Below, in pieces: positions 38,310 to 47,774 of a DNA stretch of 64,000 nucleotides (within the stretch, counting starts at the first letter, position 1; each line of letters opens with the position of its first letter). Where the stretch lies: contig PTFA01000277.1 in assembly GCA_003342895.1 (NCBI GenBank), forward strand, positions 863,288 through 927,287. The letters run 5' to 3'. The position numbers and the translations under genes were made by a program. Below the pieces are notes generated by a model. It did not search any database, was not told the origin of the DNA, and saw nothing but the letters and a program-made list of their open reading frames with translations. Source of the DNA: Casuarius casuarius. Its lineage: Eukaryota > Chordata > Aves > Casuariiformes > Casuariidae.

Positions 38310-38572
38310 GGCTCATGCATTTGCCTATCAGTAGTTGTTTGATTAAATCTTGTCATGGCCAAAGAACTCTGCTTCTAAAATCCTAGGGCAGAGGCCTTTA
38401 AATTTTGGTTGGTAAGCATTTCTTGTGTTAATCAAAACTAAATTTGGTATAGAATCTGTCCAAGGTTGGAGGTTTCCCATAATTCAGGATATGTAACCAA
38501 ACTGCTGTGTTGTATGAATGTGATGTGTTAGTCAACCAAACCACAAGAATTAGGTTAGTCTAAAAACTGATG

Positions 38573-39074
38573 TGATTAATCCAATTTGGTAGGTACTATT
38601 AAGCATAATCTGTGGGAAAAGATGCCCTTTCTAAGGACAAGGACTGCTTTGCTGAATCCAGCTTTTGAGTCTATACAAAGGGCTCTAGAACTACTTTCTG
38701 CCAACTCAGGATCCACACTGATAATTTTTAAAGAGATTGCTTCCAAAATTGCAGTATGTTGGAATGAATTAGCTGTTTCTGAGACATCTTCAGACATAAT
38801 TTCTTCGTATTCCTTCATTCCTGGGATGCTCAAAAGTCTTGAAGTTGCCAACAGAAAAAAGTCTGCATTCTTGTCTACTGATCGTGAGCCCGCAGGCCTC
38901 CATGCAATCCCATCAAGGCTGTGTCAGCAGGAGACAACACTCAGGAAAGATTCTGTACAACAGGAAAGATTCTGTACAACAGAATGTTTTGGGAGAAATG
39001 ACACACAAATCAGGAGGTTCCTTTTTTGTTGCTTAAGCTCATCCTTAAAAATCAGGGTTTTTTTCCTTTCCTGA
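38573..39074. other. Region open on both strands, product unknown
   Basis: A plus frame runs 162 codons (38,586-39,074) and an opposing minus frame stays open from about 38,925 to 38,576, more than 110 codons. Neither open interval begins with ATG. The minus-frame translation is moderately acidic and Ser-rich with no domain I recognise. The plus frame passes through a 19-bp tandem duplication (38,942-38,979), which would shift a true reading frame. Low stop density by chance, or a decayed mobile element, is more likely than a gene. A weak resemblance of 'ggattcagcaaagca' (minus strand, near 38,665) to a reptile interspersed repeat supports the decayed-repeat reading. Confidence 0.3.
38942..38979. 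repeat. 19-bp tandem duplication
   Basis: The unit CAGGAAAGATTCTGTACAA occurs twice, head to tail, with no mismatch, followed by a further CAG. Perfect identity points to a recent event. Confidence 0.97.
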
Positions 39075-39224
39075 TGTTAGAATTTTTTAAATTTTGGATC
39101 TAAAGTGTTATAGGGTCAATATAAACACATTTCCCTGTCTTTGAGTTTAAATGAACCTTCCTTTTCTCTGGGATTTATTCCCTGTTATATACATTATTTT
39201 CTTTCTTATCCTTAATTTTTGTAT

Positions 39225-39960
39225 ACTGAAAAATCCAACCTTTCATCCATCCTAGTGATGATCATAGAGGTTCTTCTCTACACCAGTGATTCAGTTTNTA
39301 TCTCTTTCTTAAATACAGATTAACAGAATTATGTATTATCCCAGATAAGTTCTTACCAGTACTTTTTGTGGTAATGTTAAGACTTCCCTTTCTTTACTAA
39401 AATACTTCAATTGGTACATCTAGGACCAGGTTTGCCTTTTCACAGCCATATTGCATTCCAGCTTCATAGTAATGCTGGAATTGGTGAATCTGTGCAAATC
39501 TTTTTCCTGCTGTTATTTCCAGTGGATAAGCCCATTGTTTGCAGCAGCAAAAAATATTTCGCCTCTCAATGCACATGACTTTTTCCTGTTTCCTATCAGT
39601 TTTGTCTTCCTACTACTGCAGTCTTCTCTGTCATCTATCTCTTTCAGTGTAAAATGCCAATCCACTTCTATTGATGATGTTTCATAAATTCGTGTATCAG
39701 CAAATTTCATTAGCATATTACTTTTTTCGTGCCAAGATCATTAATGAAAATATTGAGAAAACCCATTTATAGTCTCCCGTCAGCCCTATACTTTCTCTTT
39801 TAGCACTAAATTCTTGCCTCTCTTTTAACTAGCTCCTTATCTGTCACAGAATTCTCCTTACTAATCTTCATTGCTTGGTCAAAACTAATAGTTTTTAACT
39901 GGCAGTATATCAAATGTTCTTTTTTTTTCAAAGTCCAAATTGGAACTATGGCACAGAGAA
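39225..39960 (-). mobile_element. CR1-clade LINE fragment with RT palm remnant
   Basis: On the minus strand the order matches the reverse transcriptase and post-RT region of archosaur CR1. From the right, 'gagctagttaaaagagaggc' near 39,825 corresponds to the 'ctggttaaaagatagg' segment. 'attttcattaatgatcttgg' near 39,745 encodes the I-F-I-N-D-L motif. 'atgaaatttgctgat' near 39,705 encodes M-K-F-A-D, the catalytic FADD motif truncated after one Asp. 'ctggtaagaacttatctggg' near 39,350 corresponds to the segment that normally reads 'ctggtgaggcctcatctgg'. The second Asp codon and many frames are broken, so it is inactive. One unresolved base at 39,298. The similarity may extend left towards 39,000, but it fades. 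Confidence 0.8.
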
Positions 39961-39964
39961 GTAA

Positions 39965-40980
39965 TGAATTTGAAGGGAAGAAGTTTCAGCAGTGAAATGT
40001 AGATTTAGCAAGGAAAAGCCTTATGCAGGAATGGAGGAAAGGAAATCAGACGTTCGTTCTGGAGCATGACAAAGCAAAGGTGCCATTAGAGGCAGCCAGT
40101 CAATAACATAGACAGCTTCATAGATGTAGGTAATATTTTAGAAGTTATAGACACATATTTTGTGTGTTTGAGGCAAGGGGAGTCAATGTAGTCCTTTGAG
40201 AAGTTAATTGGCAAACTTCAATTATAAACACGCCTAACACACAGTGAATCTACTTTTCACATGAGTGCTTGTGATTCTGAATTTGATTTTTGATTTCTTT
40301 GATGCAGGGGCCACACTTGCATCCTTAGACCAGCCAATACGGTTTGACTAAGCCTACCTACTCCTTTTGCAGTTGGTATTTTGTTAAATCCTTTACCCTT
40401 AACCGAGATCTTGCATTGTAGGAAATCAGCCTGAAACTAAACTGGTTTTCTTGGAGAGAGAGAATTCAGGAATCAGAATCATTCTTGCCTTGAAAAATGC
40501 AACAAATTCATTGCTGATCATTGATTTACTTACTTCTCATGGTTTTGATCACTTAATCAGATCTAAGCATTGTAACTATATGCAGTGTGATAATGTTGAT
40601 CCTTATTCTGAGAGTTTATAATCTATCTAAATAATCAGAGGTAGGTGGGTTATCAGTCATTTAAGGGGACCACAGGATGATGGTCACATTATGATGTGTA
40701 TAAGAGGCATCCTGACAAAGGCAAATGCCAGAGAATAATCTGGAGCAAGCAAGCTGGCAGAAGGCTGCTGGAATTTACGAAAAAATCAGTCTTTGAAAGC
40801 GTTTAAAATCCAACTGCATAAGAACCTGCTTTAAATCCTGTGGGAGGAATTTTTATTGTTATGCTGGGAATATGAGGCCAGGTCTAAGCAATCTAACATT
40901 AGGCATCTATTTTAAAAATGTTTTGTGTCATTATTTCTCTGATTATCTTTTTCAAAAATGTAGGACTGTATTGGTTCAAA
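39965..40980. other. Unannotated sequence
   Basis: No gene or repeat I can name. The segment at 40,680-40,860 has some LINE-like words but no continuous match. Confidence 0.5.
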
Positions 40981-40983
40981 AGG

Positions 40984-41030
40984 TTCTTCTTTTTCTTCTT
41001 TTTTTTTTTTTCTTCTTTTTTTTTTTTTCC
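40984..41030. repeat. Polypyrimidine tract, TTC/T-rich
   Basis: Forty-seven bases contain only T and C, with TTCTTC units separating T11-T13 runs, ending in TCCAG. Homopyrimidine mirror-like tracts can form triplex (H-DNA). The CAG immediately after makes it look like a splice acceptor, but no exon can be supported downstream. Confidence 0.95.
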
Positions 41031-41039
41031 AGCAAATGT

Positions 41040-43490
41040 CACAGCTGTTAGGGGCTCCCATAGCTTCCAGAGCTGCTTGGCAGTTTTAAGAGCTACTCTT
41101 GCTTGCAGTGAATAGCAAATAGCACCTAAAAATATCCTTCCAGCTGGAAGTCTTCATGCAGACCCTCTCCTCCGTTTTTTTAAATCACCCCAGTGGACAC
41201 CATTGTGCCAATTTCATCAAACAATTTAATGGGCATGAGTTTCTTTCCCTAATCTGGAGGTGGTCTCTACAGAACTAGAGAAAGTAGCAGCGCAGAATCA
41301 TTTTCAGCAGGCTCCTCCTGAGACGAGGGAACTAGTGGACATTTGATGAACATGAATGCACATAATCTTCAGCGAAAGAACTCTGGCGGGCTTTGTGTTT
41401 GAAGTACTGCTATTATGTCACCTTTCTGAAGAAGTAATTTTTTTTTAAACACAGAAACCTTTTAAAAACTCTTATAAAGTAGCTTTGTATTTATATTTGC
41501 ATTCATGTAGAATATAGGAGCTTTAATTGATAACCACGACTCTAATCTGCAATTGGCACAGGGTTTGGAGTTTTTTAATTAATTTCAGAAGTAGATATTA
41601 TAAACTAAAGATTATACAGTAATTTTACAGTGAGTCAGCATCTATACCTTTCAGTTTTGGTCCAGATGAGCATTTATATGTTTAGATATTAAAGTGTCTA
41701 AATTTATAATCCTCCCATCCCTGTCCCATCTTCATCAGATTTCAGATCCAAGGATCTAAACATCAGGCCATTGGCCTGTTTTGTTCTGCTGATTAACATA
41801 GCATAGGTCTAACTTTTTATTCCTAAGGTTGACTTAGTTTGGTAGTTTGTAGCAGTCCTCAACCAGATTACACTAGGTGGACATGACCTATAAGTACCTT
41901 TTCTTTTTTGTCTTCTGTTCCCCCCATTCCTTACACAATTGGAAAGAAACTTACCTATAGGAATTAAGTTCAAGCTTATTTTATAACATTCATTATGGAG
42001 TGGACGAAGCTATAAATCTGATTACATTTACTTAATAAAGACAATGCACTTCAGATGTGACTAGGATAATTAGAAAATCAAATTAGAAATACAATAATTT
42101 ATCTTATTAAAAGTTTGGTTTAAGTGAGCTTTAGTGGGAACGTAAGCCAGCTATAAAACGTTCTGACATATATCAAAACTGTACTTCCAGTGTAAAAAAC
42201 TACTCAACCAATGAAACATTACAGAAATGTGACATAAGACTAAGCTTTTAACAGATAATCACATCCTAAATGCATCCTATTGTTTAAGAGCTTACTTAAA
42301 CATTTCATTGTTGTCTCAATATTTAACATAAGTGAGGGAAGTGTAAAGCAAACAGAGTATATCTTGTGATCCTGAGCTTTCCAGAGGGAAGTCCTCTGGA
42401 GCAGGTGTTAAACAGGGGTGTACTGAGGAGCACTGCTAATTAAAGTGAGGTCGAGCTGGTGGGAGTGGGGTGTTCGGGTGCCATCACCAGGAGAGCTCCA
42501 AAACTGCCTCTCCAGGAAAGGTGATGGTGTCGCTGTACCCAGTCCCCTCCCTTCCCCGAACTCCAGGCCCTTCTCTGGTCTGCGCCTTTAGAATGGCTCT
42601 GGGATTATGAACTGAATTCTGGCCATGTATTATTTCCCTGGTCCATGTATTTTATTCCACTCTGTTAAGAAACATTTGTTTTGTCAATGCTGTGGCAGTT
42701 TGTCACTGGCTTTAACCATTTCCTTGTCCCTCCCAGTGGCTTTGTGTCCCAAGAGAAGCATAACTTCAAACAGCAGGAGAAGGTAGCATGCTGAGAGCAC
42801 ATGGAGGGGATTACTAAAGTTAATTTTAAAATATTCCAGGCCACTTTCTTGGCCCTCAACTACTTCCATTAGACCTGATGAGTTCCAATTTGTGCCCTCA
42901 CAAAAATGCTGAAATATATTCTAGTGTGAAAACTCCATGATAACATTTATGTCATCCAAAGATTTGGCAGATTATTAGCTAGTTTGTTAGAGATAAACTT
43001 CTTTTATAAATGCTATATTTTATTCAGTTTATGTGACACCCAATTACAGCTTTTTATTGTAAAGAAATACTGCTAAACACCTACTCAATCTCACAATTAT
43101 TTTAAAAGGGCAATGAAAAACAGTGATTGCTACCATGATAGATGCCTGTATTGGATTAAAGTTGACAGAGTAATGACTAGTAAAATCCAGTCAGTAATCT
43201 GAAATAGGTAATGTTCGTCAGGCAACTCTCAGTGTCTTTTAATTCCATTATCAGAGCACAGAGACTACAGAAAGAGTAAGATCAGTAGTAGCATAAAGTA
43301 TTAATGGACTAATGACCTAATTAAGACAGCTTCCTAAAGATCCCAAATGGAGCACTGCTAAAATTTTAACACTGCTAAAATGATGCCATTGAAGATGTTA
43401 NTAATTTTGCATAAAGGCTAGAAAAGAAACATGTCTTAGTCATTATTTTCTCCAGTTAAAGAAGACTTTTGTCTTCCAACGTTTCTGCCT
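41040..43490. other. Unannotated, largely unique sequence
   Basis: No gene recognised. The stretch at about 41,280-41,650 is even in composition and motif-rich, like conserved regulatory DNA. A local GC rise occurs at 42,430-42,600. Unresolved base at 43,401. Confidence 0.5.
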
Positions 43491-43499
43491 CACATTTGG

Positions 43500-43565
43500 A
43501 GCTCAGTTACGCTGGTGTTAGTCTCAAATACTTCCGTTACCTTCAGTGGAGTTACATTGAGCATA
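43500..43565. repeat. Fragment of ancient sauropsid quasi-palindromic repeat
   Basis: The segment contains 'agttacgctggtgtta', then 'ttccgttac', then 'ttcagtggagttaca'. It preserves the order of a degenerate turtle/crocodile repeat built from TTACACTGGTGTAA and CTTCAGTGGAGTTACA. It is short and diverged. Family name uncertain. Confidence 0.55.
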
Positions 43566-44729
43566 TTTTCTTGTACTTCAGAAAAAAACAAGGCTAAATG
43601 CTGGTATCCTTTGCTGGATAAGAAGAGTGTTACAGAAGCTGTATTTTACTTCGTGATTGCTGTTAATTGTAGTTTGCTGCACTTAATTCTTTGGCACTGG
43701 TCATAAGTGGTTTATTATGGAGCAGGATAATAGAGTTATCTGGTTGATACAGAAGACTAAGGCACCTTTTTATCTATCTCTTTTTTTGCTGAACTCATAA
43801 GTTAAACCCCTTTTAAAACTATGATTACCAGCAAGGCGATGATCGATTTTTCACTGCAAACAAAAGGCGCAATTTGAGCAGTAAGACCAGTGAATTCTTC
43901 CCCTTAGTGAGTCTGTTAGTGTTAAGGAAGCTTCAGCTAATGAAGAATTCTCATGTTCAGGGGCTGTCTGCAGGAAAAAAGCCATATTGCCAGATCATTC
44001 CTTCTTACCTATATGGGCAGGGAGCATATTAAGCAGAGTGATGCTCCTGTATCAGGGACTCGNCTATTGTCCTGCCGGTCCTATTATTTGATGAACATCA
44101 AGGCAGCTAAGAACAGTCTGGCAATGCTGCAGGTTCTGAAATGAGATTTCTTGTGATTTTTTTCCCAGCTTAACTTTCTTTCCACCAACAGCAGCTTTAA
44201 GCAGCAGCATCAATAGTAATATTTTTTTATTTTTTATTCATGAAGAGTGAAGTAGTTAAGATCCACTGGAGAGGCAGTCTTATGAAAGGCAGGGCACAAC
44301 ATCAGAGGTTAGGACTCATGAGTATTCACAGAGCTCTGTGGAAGGGTATGAACAAGACCTACCTGGCTGTGTTCATTAGTATCAGTATTTCAGTTTCATA
44401 AAGACTACATTTTACATCCACATTTACTATGTACCAAAGCTGTGCTTCTACTAGCAATATGATTCTAGTACTGTCTGAGTCTTACAAACTCTCATTTTAG
44501 AGGTAGAATTATTTTAAATCAACTGGGTATATGTTTCATGGTCGAAGTGATATAGTACGCTATGCCCACGTTATCCTGAAACTTGGCTACCCAAACAAAG
44601 AGGAAGATTAGATCAGTCTTTTCCTGAACAGATGACTACCTGTTTATGTGAATTACCATATTTACCCTTTTTAACCCATTTGGCTGGGTGTACAAAGGGT
44701 TGGTAGGCTGTGGTGTGATTTCTGAGTTA

Positions 44730-44925
44730 TGTGAGTTCAGTGTCGTGGGTGTGAGGTGCAACAAACTCGGCTTCTGCCACCTGCCTCTGCCACTGGCCAG
44801 GTAATCCTGGGGACTCCTCTGACTCTCACTTCCCTCATCCCTTAAGTCAGGATTTTAATGCTGACCTTTGGAAAGTGCTTTTAGATCTACTGACAAACTA
44901 GGTAGTGTTATTATTCATTAACTGT
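44730..44925 (+). mobile_element. MIR-type CORE-SINE
   Basis: The body shows the SINE in its tRNA-head-first orientation. It includes 'cctctgccactggccaggta' near 44,782 and 'tcacttccctcatccctta' near 44,826, which corresponds to the CORE segment 'cagtttccccatctgta'. A tail follows: 'aatgctgacctttggaaagtg' (44,857 on), 'tttagatctactga' (44,880 on) and a TTATTATT end. This tail form is the sauropsid variant of MIR. The tRNA-like head is badly decayed, so no Pol III promoter boxes remain. The copy is ancient and immobile. Confidence 0.83.
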
Positions 44926-44929
44926 TTAT

Positions 44930-45615
44930 GCCTATATACATCTTTATAAATGTTTTGGAGATAATTAGTGTTTGCACAGATGATGAGCTAAGATCTGGTT
45001 TCAGGTGCCTTTCTATAAGTTAAAATTACATTTCAAAATGGAAGAAGTATTTCAGGAATTTTCGAAGTGCTGGCATTTTCATCTTAGAACTGTCTCTACA
45101 CAATTGAACTAAACCATATTACACTAAAATCTTTTCCTGAAATCCAGGAAACATTAAAAGGTTGCACCACAGTATTTGTGTATTTGCATCTGTACTGTCA
45201 TTGTGTTATTTAATGTGGTACAATCTGACACTGGTGTTCAGCATTCTGTGTTTAAGCAAGTTTCTTATGTGAAATGCTGACAGTTTTTCAAAAGTGGGAA
45301 ACTGTTAGTCCTAAGTGTTTAAAAGTCATCAGCTGGACTGTCCAAAATCAGAATATTAGCTTTGAAGCAAATGAGATTAAGAATGAATGCATTTTAAAGT
45401 TTTTATTTTTTGCTTTGATTTTGAGATCTGTACTGTAAACTTACTTCATATTTTCAGTCTTTTCCCCACAGCCTACACAGCAAGACTTTTTTAAGACTTT
45501 TTTTTAGTCTCATATAATACACTTATCTCATCATTGTATGTTAGGAAAATACACAGCAAAATCTCAAGAGGAAAGTGGAAAACTCAGTTATATTTTTACT
45601 GAGATAACACATATA
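44930..45615. other. Unannotated sequence between MIR and CR1
   Basis: AT-rich. No gene or repeat recognised. Confidence 0.5.
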
Positions 45616-45619
45616 TCTG

Positions 45620-46040
45620 AAACATATATCAAACTCATGCTTAGGATGATCACAGTTTGGATACTACTAAGTTATGAAAAGGAGGTATATTGTGTTCAGC
45701 TTTGGTATCACTCTTGGGATGTAGACAAGCTGGAGAAATANGAAAGATAAGAGGCTTAGAAAATAATACCTATGAGGAGAGATTGAAAGAACTGGGCTTG
45801 CTTAGCCTAGAAAGGAGAAGATGAAGAGTGAATGAAACTGTTTTTCAGTACATAAAATATAGTTGAACTTACTTGATGCCTTCAGAAGAAGGTATATTCT
45901 GGCAATTGAAACTTAACTCTTCAAGCTTAACTCTTCAAGTCAAAGTGCCAGAGTTCAGTGCTAAAAACTAAGATATGAGATACTGTGCAGTCTTAGGCAA
46001 ATGAGGTAGGAAAAGAATCACAGATGTGATTGTTTCCATT
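45620..46040 (+). mobile_element. CR1-clade LINE fragment, post-RT region
   Basis: The key match is at 45,749-45,830: 'gaggcttagaaaataatacc', then 'tatgaggagagattgaaaga', then 'actgggcttgcttagcctag' and 'aaaggagaagatgaagag'. This is the block that precedes the 3' end of CR1-clade LINEs. Upstream 'tattgtgttcagctttgg' (45,689) fits the normal 'tactgtgtccagttctgg' site. Downstream the match fades and contains a 14-bp tandem duplication. One unresolved base at 45,741. The copy is old and truncated at both ends. Confidence 0.82.
45912..45939. repeat. 14-bp tandem duplication
   Basis: CTTAACTCTTCAAG occurs twice in direct succession without mismatch, inside the CR1 fragment. Confidence 0.96.
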
Positions 46041-46044
46041 TTTG

Positions 46045-47180
46045 TATGCTTCTGAGATGCATAAGGCCACAATTTGAAGTTGAGAACAATATCTTTATCT
46101 AATAGTCCTGAAATCTTGTAAACACCATGTTGGTTTCCAAAAAACACCAGTCGACAGTTTGGGAGGACGGGGCAGGAACCAAGCTGGCCTGAGTACTCTG
46201 ATGTAGTTTTCCCATCTCTTCAGTGCATATGCTATCACTGCCATGTAGAATGTCACTCGGTATTTCATGTACACAAGATCAAAACTGAACAGCTCATGTC
46301 TTTATACCATGGCTGTCACAGAATAACAGGATGAAACTGCTTCCTGCAAAAAACAAGGAATACAGACTATTGGAAGATGAAGCTATAAAGAATAAAATTT
46401 CAATGGGGAATCATCTTNGAATATCTCCAGTGGTGCTTTAGATACTTCTTAGAATTTAAATACCCTATCTTCATCCTCTATTAAGCAGCAGAGCTCCACT
46501 AATATCAAGGCAGCTATCTTAATTTAAACTTGCCAAGGATATGGCTGTGAATCTTTTGAAAGAACCAGAAATAGTTCTGCTTATTCTACATTTGCTTTTG
46601 ATTAAAATCTCTTTTGTCAACGCAGTTCGTTATCTGATGTGGTCAGGTATCTTGAATGTAAGTTGCATTTCTTGGGTTCTTTTTCACAAGGACAGGCATT
46701 GGTAATGATGTGTGGGAAAAAGATGGGGAAGAGATGTATGGACAGATATATGCAGCATAAATGCTACAGGACTGGATTTAGAGCTGGATTCAGCTCTGTT
46801 GCTCATGGTGGTGTTACACAGCAGCACAGCTTCTCCTCTCTCACATGACCTGAAATACATGTTTTGGGATGGCGTACTAAAATACAGCCAACACATCTCT
46901 TCCATCATTGGGAAGCTGGCCTCAGCTGCTTTATGTACTAGTTACAGATAGTCTTGAGTAAAAATTCCCCTCTCTCAAACATCTCTGTAACATATTTCTG
47001 ACAATATATGCTAGAGTCAATACAGTCCCACTGAGCTAAGAAGTATAATACTTTAAAGTGTTGGTGACTCATGCACAGTAATTTGGAGGGTGGCCGCCTA
47101 CAATTTCCAGGCACCATCAATCTCCTAGGTAAGATAATTTCCTGCCTTCATATATATGGAGGAGGAAAGGATACACCATG
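46045..47180. other. Unannotated sequence
   Basis: No gene recognised. Unresolved base at 46,418. Small overlapping frames at 46,640-46,950 encode nothing recognisable. Confidence 0.5.
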
Positions 47181-47186
47181 AATTTC

Positions 47187-47395
47187 TGATGATGCTGATG
47201 ATACTTAGCCTTTATATAGTGTTTTTTTGCCTTCAAGGCTGTTTACAAGTATGACTTAATGCTCATCATACCTTCAAAGTTGTGAAGTTTTAATATCCCT
47301 GTTTTATAGAAGGGGAAATTGAAGCAAAGAAGTTAGAAAACTTTCCCAAGGCTTTGGAAGGAATCATGGGAGTAATTTTCAATCCTGTGCCTAAA
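47187..47395 (-). mobile_element. MIR-type CORE-SINE
   Basis: Read on the plus strand this is the reverse of the SINE: 'gatacttagcctttatatag' (47,200 on), 'gctgtttacaagtatgac' near 47,238 and 'ttaatatccctgttttatag' (47,290 on). Next come 'aggggaaattgaagcaaaga' (47,311 on) and 'tttcccaaggctttgg' (47,342 on). All five blocks occur in the expected order and spacing of MIR. The tRNA-derived head lies at the right, after 47,370, and is decayed. It is opposite in orientation to the copy at 44.7 kb. Confidence 0.87.
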
Positions 47396-47699
47396 CTATG
47401 TTTCACTTCTTTTCTTCAGATTCTTCTGTATTTCTCCCAGTGTTTTTTGATGTAAGAGATTATACCAGTGTTGGACACCATGCAATATTAGAGGGGGTGC
47501 AGATAATTAGAATAAGTGAATAATTGCTCTTGGACATTATTTAGAAATTCATAAGCTAGGAATTTGAAAACTTTTGAAAAATGTTGCCAAATAGTATTTA
47601 ACAACAGCATGAGAGATTTAAATCAGCTGGTTATCTCACTGGGAGACATCAAAAAGTCTTCAAAAACCCTTCAGCCCCAAGAGTGAAGCTGTGTAACCA

Positions 47700-47770
47700 C
47701 TTGGTAAAAATCCTACTAAATTCAGAAGGGGATCTTTCCATTAACTTCAGTAAGCTTAAATGGAAATCTT
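47700..47770. repeat. Possible ancient sauropsid repeat fragment
   Basis: 'aaaaatcctactaaattcag' followed by 'gatctttccattaacttcag' resembles the turtle/crocodile repeat that alternates CCCATTGACTTCAATGG-like palindromes with GATC-containing spacers. Short and diverged. Confidence 0.42.
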
Positions 47771-47774
47771 GGAG

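Noticed and set aside
40680..40860. LINE-like words
   Set aside because: No continuous order of family blocks could be followed on either strand.
41028..41033. Splice acceptor after the polypyrimidine tract
   Set aside because: The tract is suggestive, but no downstream open exon with a donor could be supported. Kept only as a finding to check.
41866..41905. Possible CR1 3' end ('actaggtggacatgacctat')
   Set aside because: Only one short block resembles CR1. The flanks do not continue the match and the terminal repeats are absent.
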